From contig NZ_CP187259.1 of the NCBI RefSeq assembly GCF_049676595.1, forward strand, positions 3,472,001 through 3,536,000: a stretch of DNA of 64,000 nucleotides, written 5' to 3'. Shown here piece after piece: positions 1 through 8,486 of this stretch. The notes beneath the pieces were generated by a model, which saw only the letters and a list, made by a program, of their open reading frames with translations, searched no databases and was not told where the DNA came from. The position numbers and the translations under genes were made by a program. The stretch's first letter is position 1. Each line of letters starts with the position of its first letter. The stretch is from Methanocella_A sp049676595 (GTDB taxonomy: Archaea > Halobacteriota > Methanocellia > Methanocellales > Methanocellaceae).

Positions 1-12
1 CTTTTCCCGGCA

Positions 13-708
13 ATGGCAGGTGTAGCCCTCGTAGCCTTGTTTTTAGGGATAGAGTCCTCGGTAATGGCCGGCCCTGATGCGGAGAAGATTTCGCTTCCGG
101 AGCCACGGATAGATGGCGCCGTATCGGTCGAGAAGGCATTGCACGACAGAAGGTCAGTCAGGGAGTATAAGGATGAGCCATTATCCTTGAGGGACGTATC
201 ACAGCTGCTCTGGGCGGCGCAGGGAATGACCGGCAAGTCGGTCAGGACATCTCCGTCTGCGGGGGCATTGTACCCGCTGGAAGTTTATGTTGTGGCAGGC
301 AAGGTGAACGGCCTGGCGCCCGGAGTGTACAAGTATCAGCCCGGAGACCATTCGCTGACAAAAGTGCGGGACGGCGATCGGCGGGATGAGCTGTACAGTG
401 CCGGAATAGGGCAGCAGCCTGTCAAAGCTGCTCCAGTGGACCTGGTGATCGCCGGCGTATACGAGCGGGCGACGGGAAAGTACAGTTCGGAGGACAGGGA
501 TAAACCGACAGGCTCTGTTTATCCGAGAGGCGTCAAGTACGCGCATTTTGAGGCGGGGCACGCGGCCCAGAACATCTACCTGCAGGCAGAATCATCGGGC
601 CTCGGGACTGTCGCCATCGGAGCCTTTTCTGACGATGCGGTAAAGCAGGCGCTAGGCATGGCCGAAGATGAGCGCCCGCTGTATATCATGCCTGTCGGCA
701 AAGTATAA
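13..708 (+). CDS. SagB-type nitroreductase family protein (possibly 5'-partial)
   Basis: Nitroreductase-fold protein of the SagB type, a family of FMN-dependent oxidoreductases. Seen: the RRSVREY motif near residue 47 that opens the fold, the SAGALYPLEVYVV segment near residue 82, and a C-terminal GLGTVAIGAF stretch. The first ~20 residues are hydrophobic, suggesting an export signal or membrane anchor. The reading frame stays open to the left edge of the window, so the true start may lie upstream. SagB enzymes in peptide-modification clusters oxidise azolines, but no precursor peptide or cyclodehydratase lies nearby, so the substrate is unknown. It converges on the TctA-like gene 22 bp downstream. 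Confidence 0.8.
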   Translation: MAGVALVALFLGIESSVMAGPDAEKISLPEPRIDGAVSVEKALHDRRSVREYKDEPLSLRDVSQLLWAAQGMTGKSVRTSPSAGALYPLEVYVVAGKVNGLAPGVYKYQPGDHSLTKVRDGDRRDELYSAGIGQQPVKAAPVDLVIAGVYERATGKYSSEDRDKPTGSVYPRGVKYAHFEAGHAAQNIYLQAESSGLGTVAIGAFSDDAVKQALGMAEDERPLYIMPVGKV

Positions 709-730
709 TGATCGGACGGAGCCGTAGCCA

Positions 731-2017
731 CTAAAGGAAGTACAGGATGCAGGGCACCAGCAGCACGCCCATCAGGCAGGTCTTGCGCACGTTGAGCAGG
801 TGTGCTGCCAGCCCGATGGCCGTGGAGATCAGGAAGATGGTCAACCCGGGTATGCCGGCCATTGCCAGGCACATGACGGTCAGGAAGGCGATCACGCCCC
901 AGTTGAGGGCCTGGTAGTTCAGTGCGGTGAAGATACTGGCAGCACAGGAGCCTGCAGCCAGTGTAATCAGATATGCGACAACCCCCGCGATGCATATGGC
1001 GAACAGGAAGAGCACGAACGCCTCGTAGCCGATGGCGCCTCCGAGTACTTCCTGGGCTGCTGCGACGGCACCGCTCCGGGGCCGCAGGATCACGTACAGC
1101 GCCACCAGGGAGAAGATAGCGTTCGAAGTGTTTACCCCCGATACCGAGATCAGGTATTTCCGGTCCGAGTCCCCATCCTTCGCAGAGAACATGCTCACGA
1201 GGGAGGTGGCCACACCTGAGCTGACGGCCGGGAACCACGAGACGAGCGCTCCTGCTACTGTGCCCGATGCGGAAGCCCTAAGCAGAGTTTTGCCGGGCAT
1301 GGTAATTCGGCTCTGCCTCTGGCCAGGTATTACCGCGTGAGTATTAAGGCTCAATAACAGAGAAGGCATTCCGAACAGCCCGGACAGAAGCGGCAGTAAT
1401 GCAGAAGCGACGCCGATAGCGAGGATCGGAGAAAGGTGGCTTTCAGCCTGAAAGGCGACGACGCCGAGGATGCCTGCAGCCAGATAGATGACCAGCGCTT
1501 CACACACTTTCTTTATCCGGCTGCCGGCCGTCGCATATCTGCCGCCAGAGTAGTTCGAGAGGATGACGAAGGCGGATATGCCGATGAGGATAGCGGCCAT
1601 GTTGGCCTGCATGATCGGTAACGCCGTCCCGAAGAAAGCGGAGAGAGGAAGAATCAGCAGCAGGGAGAGCACGATTGCCATGCCGCTGCCCATGGCCGAA
1701 AGCCTGACCGCCTCCTGCCCGAGGCCATCCAGTAGCATTTTGTGGCCGGGCATGACCGCGAGCACTGTCGACTCGTCCGGAGCGCCCAGGAACACGGCGG
1801 GGATGATGTCAAGAAAGCTCTGCGAAATAGTGCTCGATACGATAGTGATTGCCACATATAACGGCTCCACACCGGCTGCCAGCAGAGCCGGGCTGAGGCC
1901 GAGTAAGATGGCGGAAGTGTTATTGACGTGGACGCCCGGCAGCAGCCCTGCGATCATGCCGATGAGAATGCCGGCGGAGACTGAAAGAAGTAGCAGAACC
2001 AGAGAGACTTCAAGCAC
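731..2017 (-). CDS. TctA-like (DUF112, archaeal COG1784 type) membrane permease
   Basis: Integral membrane protein of 428 residues, hydrophobic throughout with about ten or more predicted membrane segments. The N-terminal GLLPGVHVNNTSAILLG stretch matches the glycine/proline-rich signature of the TctA (tripartite tricarboxylate transporter large subunit) superfamily. Archaeal members normally occur without the TctB and TctC partners, and none is visible here. Family knowledge suggests uptake of an organic acid or other small molecule; the substrate cannot be read from sequence. The start is GTG; an AT-rich TATA-like stretch (about 2034-2046) lies some 25 bp upstream, so the mRNA may be leaderless. 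Confidence 0.75.
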   Translation of the reverse strand: MLEVSLVLLLLSVSAGILIGMIAGLLPGVHVNNTSAILLGLSPALLAAGVEPLYVAITIVSSTISQSFLDIIPAVFLGAPDESTVLAVMPGHKMLLDGLGQEAVRLSAMGSGMAIVLSLLLILPLSAFFGTALPIMQANMAAILIGISAFVILSNYSGGRYATAGSRIKKVCEALVIYLAAGILGVVAFQAESHLSPILAIGVASALLPLLSGLFGMPSLLLSLNTHAVIPGQRQSRITMPGKTLLRASASGTVAGALVSWFPAVSSGVATSLVSMFSAKDGDSDRKYLISVSGVNTSNAIFSLVALYVILRPRSGAVAAAQEVLGGAIGYEAFVLFLFAICIAGVVAYLITLAAGSCAASIFTALNYQALNWGVIAFLTVMCLAMAGIPGLTIFLISTAIGLAAHLLNVRKTCLMGVLLVPCILYFL

Positions 2018-2213
2018 ATATATTACTTATTTACAAATTATTAAACATTAGTGGTCGTACGAAGCTACTATTGCCCGGACAGGATGTGGAGACATCACGT
2101 TCGCCCGTAGCTGCTGAGCCCGTGAAAGTACGCAATCGATCTTGTTGCGGCTTTGGCCGCCATCGTCAAAAAAGAGGTTGCAGGCACAGTACATGCCTGC
2201 AGTCAAGCTAAGT

Positions 2214-2987
2214 TTACTGGCTGACAGTTGCCTCTCCGCCGGTGTTGGCCGAGAAGCTGACACTGAAGATGTAGGTGCCCGCAGTGGTGATCTCGCCGAT
2301 GTCTTCATCGGTGATCGAGCTGCTGCCGGAGACCCACTTCGAGGCCACGGTGTTGCCCTGCAGGTCGTACAGCGACATGGACGTGGTGCCGGTCGGGCCT
2401 ACGTCGTGCTTGACGCTGATCTTGACTTCGCCGGGGTTCAGGTTCACTGCCTTGGCTACGCTTTCGCCCTTAGAGCCCTTGAGAGTGACCGGGGCTGCGT
2501 CGCCGCTGGTCGGCTTGGTGATGGTCACGGTGTACGTGCCGCCGTTGCCGACGTTCAGGTGGTACTTGCCTGCCGGGGTCATCATGCCGCCGACGACCAT
2601 TGCGTCGGAGCCCTTGGTGTCCCAGAGCGAGACGATGTACATGCCGCTGCCGTCATCGGTTTCCAGGGTAGCGGTCAGGATGTTGCCGAAGCTGCCCTTG
2701 TTTTCGTAGGAAACGATGTACGCGCCCTCTTCGAGATCGAAGGAGGTGCTGTTCTGGTTGTCGCTCGACTCGGCCTTGACGCCGGAGATCGTGATGGTGT
2801 TGCCCGATACGACTGCCGGCACCAGGGCGCCGCTCGGGGTGTTTGTGCCCGGAGTAGTCGTGCCCGGAGTAGCTGTTGCACCCGGGGTGGTCGGAGTGGT
2901 CTTGTTGCCACCTATGCATCCGCTCAGGGCGGTGGAGGCCACGAAGATGGCCAGTACGCCCAGAACTAGTAATACCCTCTTGTTCAT
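2214..2987 (-). CDS. Predicted secreted lipoprotein with Thr/Pro-rich linker
   Basis: The ATG at 2987 is chosen because it is preceded by a strong GGAGG ribosome site and begins a classical signal peptide (Met-Asn-Lys-Arg then a hydrophobic run) ending in a lipobox-like LSGC near residue 22. A frame extension to 3062 lacks both. After the cysteine comes a Thr/Pro/Gly linker of about 35 residues and then roughly 180 residues rich in beta-strand-type sequence (alternating Val/Thr/Gly), suggesting one or two beta-sandwich domains on the outer cell surface. I recognise no specific family. It is divergent from the EamA transporter, with about 140 bp between them. Confidence 0.8.
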   Translation of the reverse strand: MNKRVLLVLGVLAIFVASTALSGCIGGNKTTPTTPGATATPGTTTPGTNTPSGALVPAVVSGNTITISGVKAESSDNQNSTSFDLEEGAYIVSYENKGSFGNILTATLETDDGSGMYIVSLWDTKGSDAMVVGGMMTPAGKYHLNVGNGGTYTVTITKPTSGDAAPVTLKGSKGESVAKAVNLNPGEVKISVKHDVGPTGTTSMSLYDLQGNTVASKWVSGSSSITDEDIGEITTAGTYIFSVSFSANTGGEATVSQ

Positions 2988-3125
2988 ACCTATCCTCCAT
3001 GTGATATTGATAACTACATCGATATACACCGCATGATAGATAAGGGTTATCAGAGCTGACATAACCTTTTTATCTCTTGACCGCCACCTACAAGCCTCAT
3101 CTACATAACTTCGAGGCAGATACAG

Positions 3126-4058
3126 ATGGGCGTGGAAAACGGTTCGGGTAAAGCAGGCACAGGGTTGTGGTGGCTTCTTGTAGGGCTGATCGTAATCAAC
3201 GCCTTCTGGGGCGCTTCCGGCGTGGCAATCAAGGAAGCTTACCTGCAGCTCGGCACGGTTGAAATCCTCGCGCTCAGGTTCGCCATAGCTACGCCTCTGC
3301 TGATCGCAGCCACTCTGCTATGGAAAGGGAGAAAAGCCTTCGCAGTAGAGCTGAAGGATATCCCTTACTTCGCGGCGCTGGCCACCATCGGCGTAACTCT
3401 GTCATTTTACCTGCAGGTGCTGTCGCTGGACTACACGACGGCAACTAACTTCACCCTCATCTTCAACCTGTCCACGTTCTTCATCATCTTCCTCTCCGCG
3501 TGGCTGATGGGAGAAAAGCTGACCGGCAACAAAATTATCGGAGCGCTGGTCGCCTTCGCCGGGCTGGCGCTGATCGTGACGAACGGCAACTTCAGCCTGT
3601 CCCCCAATTTCCTGGGCGACGGCATAGCGCTGCTGGGCACCCTCGCCTGGGCAGTCTACACAGTGCTGGGCAAGCGGGCTAACGAGAAGTACTCTGCTCT
3701 GACGGTGCTGAACTACGTGTTCATCTTCGGCACCCTCGAGCTAATCCCAATGTACCTGTTATCGCCGCATATCCCGATTACCGAGTTTACCGTGCTCACC
3801 TGGCTGTCCATGGGCTTCCTGTCGATCTGCTGCTCGCTGATCGCTTTCCTCGTCTACAACTACGGCCTCGAAAAGCTGCCCGCCTCCACCATCGCGGTCT
3901 TCATCTACGTCATGCCCCTCTCCGGCGTCCTGCTGGCGGCCATAGTGCTAGGCGAAGCGTTAACTGTCTACACCCTGGCCGGAGCGGCGCTCATCATCTT
4001 CGGGATGATCTTCGCTGAAAAGAGAGCGACAGCAAAACTTGAGCCGGATAAGCAATGA
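3126..4058 (+). CDS. EamA/DMT-superfamily transporter
   Basis: Protein of 310 residues with ten predicted membrane segments arranged as two EamA repeats (about residues 15-145 and 160-300), the standard length and layout of drug/metabolite transporters. Typical features include NAFWGASGVAIKEA near the N terminus and an acidic/basic residue pair at the end of each repeat. Such carriers export metabolites or amino acids; the substrate cannot be predicted. An upstream TATA-like stretch (cttttta near 3067) could drive it. Its 3' end faces the large palindromic repeat element that starts 27 bp later. Confidence 0.88.
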   Translation: MGVENGSGKAGTGLWWLLVGLIVINAFWGASGVAIKEAYLQLGTVEILALRFAIATPLLIAATLLWKGRKAFAVELKDIPYFAALATIGVTLSFYLQVLSLDYTTATNFTLIFNLSTFFIIFLSAWLMGEKLTGNKIIGALVAFAGLALIVTNGNFSLSPNFLGDGIALLGTLAWAVYTVLGKRANEKYSALTVLNYVFIFGTLELIPMYLLSPHIPITEFTVLTWLSMGFLSICCSLIAFLVYNYGLEKLPASTIAVFIYVMPLSGVLLAAIVLGEALTVYTLAGAALIIFGMIFAEKRATAKLEPDKQ

Positions 4059-4084
4059 GCCATAAAGGCACTACCGACACAAAA

Positions 4085-4784
4085 AACCACGGCGGCACGG
4101 CTCCTTATCCTGACAACTGGAGCGCAGATGTTCTAACCACGGCGGCACGGCGACACGGAGACAAATCGAGAAACGATAGCAGGATAGTTATTTGAACCAC
4201 GGCGGCACGGCTCCTTATCCTGACAACTGGAGCGCAGATGTTCTAACCACGGCGGCACGGCGACACAGAGACAAATCGAGAAACGATAGCAGGATAGTTA
4301 TTTGAACCACGGCGGCACGGCTCCTTATCCTGACAACTGGAGCGCAGATGTTCTAACCACGGCGGCACGGCGACACAGAGACAATGCGAGAAACGATGGC
4401 AGGATGGTTAGTTAAACCACGGCGGCACAGCGACACAGAGACAACCGGTAGACGAATAGCAAGGCTACTTTTTTATTGATCCACGGCGGCACGGCGGGCT
4501 GATGGCACGGGGACTAATAGGTTTTCCTTCATACAGGTTATCGATCGAAAGTCAGGCTGAAATGATTAGATGGTAAGCTTATGGTTAATGCTCTGTCTTG
4601 GTGTCGCCGTGGACAAAAAAGAGTTCATATTTACCGGTTCACGAATGTCTTGGTGTCGCCGTGCCGCCGTGGTTCTATTTACCACTGGCTTGTCGTGGAT
4701 CGCCCTGTCTTGGTGTCGCCGTGCCGCCGTGGTTCAAACATTTGATCTACAGTTGTCGGGATAAGGAGCCGTGCCGCCGTGGTT
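4085..4784. repeat. Palindromic multi-arm repeat element, CCACGGCGGCACGG family, copy 1
   Basis: The left arm (4085-4414) is three near-identical 110-bp tandem units. Each contains two AACCACGGCGGCACGG words separated by two different spacers, one beginning CTCCTTATCCTGACAACTGG and one CGACACAGAGACAA. After a core of about 120 bp (about 4475-4600) the right arm carries the same words and spacers in reverse complement (GTGTCGCCGTGCCGCCGTGG and GATAAGGAGCCGTGCC). The whole element could fold as one long interrupted hairpin. It lies between the convergent EamA and mvhA genes. Related copies are at 23125-23881 and 33789-34443. No coding capacity beyond short repeat-derived frames is credible. Confidence 0.9.
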
Positions 4785-5102
4785 CAAATATCGGATTTCC
4801 CGAGCGGTGCGACCGCGGTTAGTTTTTGCCATACGTTGTGTTAATAATTCATATCGTACATGCTGCCGGATGGCTTTCTTGTTGGCTTCTGGCAGACCTG
4901 GCACTGTATAACAGGTTGATCCCGAGGAAGGCCTATGCCTGTTGCCTGGAACTTGCAGCGGCGGTTTTTAAAAGGAAACGTGCTTCCGGTTTCTATCGCT
5001 GACATGTTATTATGATGCCAGTAAAAGCAGATGAACTCTTTGTCGGAAGTGGTTTTCTTACTATCTTTCTAGATGGCTCGAGCTACCCGGAAAACTTTTG
5101 TT
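4785..5102. other. Intergenic DNA with no gene recognised
   Basis: This stretch between the repeat element and the mvhA terminator has no open frame with a ribosome site or recognisable protein. It contains a TATA-like TTTTTAAAAGG near 4966-4976, but no gene follows it. I see no tRNA or hairpin of note. Confidence 0.5.
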
Positions 5103-5137
5103 AAAAAAGTAGGTGAGAGGAACTGGGTAGTTCCTCT
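5103..5137 (-). terminator. Intrinsic-type terminator after mvhA
   Basis: A perfect 9-bp stem (AGAGGAACT / AGTTCCTCT, 5116-5124 with 5129-5137) with a four-base loop lies 15 bp past the mvhA stop. In the mvhA sense it is followed by a run of six T (5103-5108). Confidence 0.75.
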
Positions 5138-5151
5138 TCTATCGTCTAATT

Positions 5152-6567
5152 TTATCTGCGGATGACCTTCTTCTCGCCGCTGGCGTAGTTGAAGGTGACC
5201 TCGAGCGGCATCTTGCCGGCTACGCTGTGGGTAGCGCAAGAGAAGCACGGGTCGTATGCCCTGATGACCATTTCCATCCTGTTGAGGATACCCTCTTCCG
5301 GAGTGGCGGTGTTGATGATCTTCTGGGCAGTGTTCTTCAGGCCGATGTTGATGGCCTTGTTGTTGTGCGCAGTGGCGACGATGATGTTCGCCTTGGTGAT
5401 CATGCCCTTCTCGTCGGTGTCGTAGTCGTGGATGAGGGTGCCTCTCGGGGCCTCGATCACGCCTACACCGGTGGCTGCTCTGGGCTTGACGGGCGTGCGG
5501 AGCTCTTTGCCAGTGATGGCCTTGTTGCTCAGCAGCTCGACAGCCTTCTCGGACGAGTAGAGCAGTTCGATGAGCCTGGCGTAGTGGTAGAGCAGGGTCA
5601 TCTGGGCCGGCCTGCCGAATGCCTTGCGGAATTCCTGCAGCTCGGCGTTGGCGAGCGGGGTGTCGATCTTGTCGCAGACATTGATCCTGGACAGCGGCGA
5701 GACACGGTACATGCCGTTCTCCCAGCCCATTTCCTTCCAGTAGGGGGCCTTCATGTAGGAGTGCGGGTACACGTATTCGCTGATGTACTGCAGGTAGTCC
5801 TGGGGCTTGAATTCCTTGATGGTGCTGCCATCCTTGCCCTGGAGCCTGAGGACACCGTCGTAGAGCTCGAGGTTGCCGTTCTTGACTAAGCCCATGTGCA
5901 TGGACTCGGCTTCGCCGAGGAGCTTGATCGCGTCGATGTACTGGTTGAAGATGGGCTTCGCCAGTGCGAGGGCGTTCTGCGAGTAGGTTACAGCCTGCTT
6001 GGCCATGGGCAGCAGCCTGTCGACGTCAGCCTGGGTTAAGCCCTTGCTGATACCGCCGGGGATGTAGGTCACGGGGTTGATGGACCTGCCTGCGGTGGCC
6101 TCGACGATCTGCTGGCCGATCTTCCTGAACAGGACTGCCTCGGTGGCGAGAGCGGGGTTGGCGCCCACGATGCCGAAGACGTTCCTCTGGGTCGGGTTGC
6201 CGTCCGGAGTGAACACGAAGTCCGGTGCTGCGAGGAAGTAGAAGTGCAGCGAGTGAGAGTGGATGAACTGGCCGTACTGCATGAGCTCACGGAGCATGTT
6301 TGCAGTCTGGGGCGCCTGTACACCGAAGCACTCATCGGTAGCCTTGGCGGCTGCCAGGTGGTGAGATACGGGGCAAATACCGCAGATCTGGGTTACGGTC
6401 CTTGCGGCTTCCTCAACGGGCCTGCCCTGGAGGAACTTCTCGAAGCCCCTGATCTCCATGATGTTGAGCCTTGCGTCGGTTGCCTTGCCGCTGTCATCGA
6501 CATCGATCGTGATCTGCGCATGGCCCTCGATTCTTGATACTGGTGCGACTTTAATCTGTTTAACCAT
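5152..6567 (-). CDS. mvhA: F420-nonreducing [NiFe] hydrogenase large subunit MvhA
   Basis: Catalytic subunit of the cytoplasmic hydrogenase that oxidises H2 and feeds electrons through MvhG and MvhD to HdrA. Nickel-site cysteines are visible at both ends: RTVTQICGICPVSHH (Cys62, Cys65) and DPCFSCATHS near the C terminus (Cys441, Cys444, His447). About 24 residues follow that histidine, the segment usually removed by the maturation protease. The ATG at 6567 is preferred over an upstream GTG because a GGTGAT ribosome site precedes it. Length, 471 residues, is typical. mvhG lies immediately upstream in the same transcription unit; mvhD is not here but inside the divergent fwd/hdr operon. Confidence 0.96.
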   Translation of the reverse strand: MVKQIKVAPVSRIEGHAQITIDVDDSGKATDARLNIMEIRGFEKFLQGRPVEEAARTVTQICGICPVSHHLAAAKATDECFGVQAPQTANMLRELMQYGQFIHSHSLHFYFLAAPDFVFTPDGNPTQRNVFGIVGANPALATEAVLFRKIGQQIVEATAGRSINPVTYIPGGISKGLTQADVDRLLPMAKQAVTYSQNALALAKPIFNQYIDAIKLLGEAESMHMGLVKNGNLELYDGVLRLQGKDGSTIKEFKPQDYLQYISEYVYPHSYMKAPYWKEMGWENGMYRVSPLSRINVCDKIDTPLANAELQEFRKAFGRPAQMTLLYHYARLIELLYSSEKAVELLSNKAITGKELRTPVKPRAATGVGVIEAPRGTLIHDYDTDEKGMITKANIIVATAHNNKAINIGLKNTAQKIINTATPEEGILNRMEMVIRAYDPCFSCATHSVAGKMPLEVTFNYASGEKKVIRR

Positions 6568-6577
6568 GATAATCACC

Positions 6578-7495
6578 TTATTTCTTAGCCGTCTTCTCGA
6601 CTGCCTTCTTGGTCAGGAACGAAGTCGGCAGGGTGTACTTGTAGAAGTTGCCGATGGGGTCGTAGACTTCTGCCACGAACTTGTCCAGGTCGGTGTTCGG
6701 GTCGTCGTCGAGGCCGAAGCAGGAGGATACTGCGCTGATCATGGCAGAGCCCTGCTCAGGGGAGTTCTCGCACGGGCCGAAGCAGCCACGGCATGCGACA
6801 CCTGCGGACGGGCACATTGCACCGCAGCCTGCCCTGGTGGCGGAGCCGCTGCACAGGTAGCCCTGTTCGAACAGGCACTTCTTCTCGTCGATGGTGCCCT
6901 CGAAGGGCCTGAGGATCTTCTTGAGGTTCCTCTCGGACTTCTCACGGCCGCACTCGTCGCAGACGGACTTGGTGCTAAGCTTGTATTCGGCAGCGCCCAG
7001 CAGGCTCAGGATAGCCTGGGCGATCATTGCCGGCCTCGGTCCGCAGCCCGGGATCATTGCGTCTACCTTTACGTAGTCGCTGAGGGGCTTTGCGTCCGGA
7101 AGCAGGGTCGGGAGGCCGTCCATGTACGGGTGCCTCTGGATCTCGTTCTTGGTGCTCTTCGTGGTGACGTAGACCTCTTCGAGCAGCTGCTCGGGGGTGT
7201 AGAGGTTGGCCATGCCGGGGGTGCCGCCGAAGCAGGCACAGCTGCCCAGAGCCACGAGGATATCAGCGTTCTTCCTCATTTCGAGCAGTTCGTGCAGGTT
7301 GTCAGAGTTCCTGACACAGCCGGAAACGATCGCGACGGTTGCCTTGGGCACGTGCTTGACGTCCATAAGGACCGGGATGTAGACGAACTCAATCTTGTCA
7401 AGGATGGGTAAGAGAGCCTCGTGGGTATCCAGTACCGAAATTTCGCAGCCGGCACAGGCACCAAGCCAGGTCTCCATCACTTTTACTTTCGACAT
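6578..7495 (-). CDS. mvhG: F420-nonreducing hydrogenase small subunit MvhG
   Basis: Iron-sulfur electron-transfer subunit that pairs with MvhA and carries electrons toward MvhD. Seen: the N-terminal ETWLGACAGCEISVLD motif (Cys14 and Cys17, ligands of the proximal cluster), GSCACFGGTPG near residue 90, PGCGPRP near residue 150, and a cysteine-rich C-terminal half (CDECGREK, CLFEQGYLCSG, CGAMCPSAGVACRGCFGPC) that supplies the medial and distal clusters. Length, 305 residues, is normal. The gene starts at an ATG with a GGAG site; TATA-like stretches lie near 7524-7534 and 7581-7588. It is separated from mvhA by 10 bp. Confidence 0.95.
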   Translation of the reverse strand: MSKVKVMETWLGACAGCEISVLDTHEALLPILDKIEFVYIPVLMDVKHVPKATVAIVSGCVRNSDNLHELLEMRKNADILVALGSCACFGGTPGMANLYTPEQLLEEVYVTTKSTKNEIQRHPYMDGLPTLLPDAKPLSDYVKVDAMIPGCGPRPAMIAQAILSLLGAAEYKLSTKSVCDECGREKSERNLKKILRPFEGTIDEKKCLFEQGYLCSGSATRAGCGAMCPSAGVACRGCFGPCENSPEQGSAMISAVSSCFGLDDDPNTDLDKFVAEVYDPIGNFYKYTLPTSFLTKKAVEKTAKK

Positions 7496-8138
7496 ACGTT
7501 CAACTCCGTTCCGGGCTTCGCCGAAATATAATACTCCTTTGATGCCCGGTATTAGCTACAGTCTTTTTGCGGCAATGAGGTATATAAGACTTTAGTTATA
7601 ACTGAAAAAATTTTCACCCAGCCTCGAATGCATGGGTTGCAATCGTATGGGCTGCATGCGAAAATGGGTATTCCGCAAGCAACATTTTTATCTCCCGATT
7701 ATTCCTATATATTATGTATCTACCGCTATCAAGGTAATCTTTCTTAGGCCGGCCTACTGCGGAACTATCACTGACAGTACGGGTATAAATAATAAGCTTA
7801 TATAGGTGATATACTATATAATATAGTACAATTGACATCGATACAAATAAATTATAAGTTGATTATGATTATTTATAGAAATTATTGGAGAAAGTTTATA
7901 TCATAATAGTGCTAAACATAGTCCTTAAACATGGTAAGCAAACCCATGTGGCATGTATACAGTATAATCGCTGTTATTTTTATATACCGGCTGAGAACCG
8001 TTGCGAGAACAAAGGGAGGATGATAGGGAAAATTGATGGAGCAGAATAGAAAAGGATTTAATATGGGGGATAATACGCAGTGCGAAACAAATATAAAAGC
8101 TTTGGGCCATTGGCAAAAAATAATATAAAAATGGCTCT
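7496..8138. other. AT-rich divergent promoter region between mvhGA and the fwd/hdr operon
   Basis: This stretch is markedly AT-rich compared with the neighbouring genes. Several TATA-like words face both ways (7524-7534, 7581-7588, 8089-8099, 8124-8131). A perfect 8-bp palindrome with a single central base (TACTATAT-A-ATATAGTA) sits at 7812-7828. Two short leftward open frames (7614-7838 and 7925-8185) show no ribosome site and no recognisable protein, and I do not call them. The region probably holds the control sites for both energy-metabolism operons. Confidence 0.6.
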
Positions 8139-8200
8139 GTTGGTTGAAAACGACTTCGTAATCTATAAATAGATTGTGTAGTCATACAAAATCAACCAAC
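8139..8200 (+). promoter_or_regulatory. Promoter of the fwd-hdr-mvhD operon with flanking inverted repeat
   Basis: A TATA box (CTATAAAT, 8163-8170) lies about 50 bp before the fwdG start, predicting transcription from around 8192-8196. It sits inside a small palindrome (AATCTAT-AA-ATAGATT, 8160-8175) and is flanked by a perfect 9-bp inverted repeat, GTTGGTTGA at 8139-8147 and TCAACCAAC at 8192-8200. The right half overlaps the expected start site, a good position for a regulator. Confidence 0.55.
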
Positions 8201-8213
8201 TTATTAAAACATA

Positions 8214-8462
8214 ATGGCTGGTGCTAACGTGACGACGATATCATTAGATATCCAGAACAGGACCTGTACTGGTTGCAATAATTGCGTTGTCGCCTGCCCG
8301 GTCAATGCGTTGGAGTTGACGGTTGCTAACCCGGTAACCAAAAAGAAGACTTACAATGTTTTGAACGGTAAGGCAGTGGTTGTCGATGAGGAAGTCTGCA
8401 ATGGTTGCGGCATTTGCCTTGAAGTCTGCCCTCAGAGAGCTATCACGCTTACAACGGAGTGA
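8214..8462 (+). CDS. fwdG: Formylmethanofuran dehydrogenase ferredoxin-like subunit FwdG
   Basis: Small ferredoxin of 82 residues with two four-cysteine motifs, CTGCNNCVVACP near residue 18 and CNGCGICLEVCP near residue 63, binding two [4Fe-4S] clusters. Size and position at the head of the fwd genes fit FwdG, which passes electrons between the catalytic FwdB/FwdD part and the polyferredoxin FwdF. A generic ferredoxin or FwdH-like role cannot be excluded by sequence alone. There is no clear ribosome site; the predicted leader is only about 20 nt. FwdF follows after 24 bp. Confidence 0.82.
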   Translation: MAGANVTTISLDIQNRTCTGCNNCVVACPVNALELTVANPVTKKKTYNVLNGKAVVVDEEVCNGCGICLEVCPQRAITLTTE

Positions 8463-8486
8463 GATTGTATAGGAGGAGGAAATACC

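Noticed and set aside
4085..4784. CRISPR array
   Set aside because: Repeats are tandem with spacers that recur identically, arms are in inverted orientation, and no cas gene is nearby; this is a palindromic repeat element.
7614..7838. Short leftward open frame (74 codons) in the mvh/fwd intergenic region
   Set aside because: No ribosome site, AT-rich low-complexity product, overlaps the palindrome at 7812-7828 and TATA-like words; better explained as promoter DNA.
7925..8185. Leftward open frame (86 codons) upstream of fwdG
   Set aside because: Runs through the predicted fwd promoter and TATA box, has no ribosome site and no protein-like composition.
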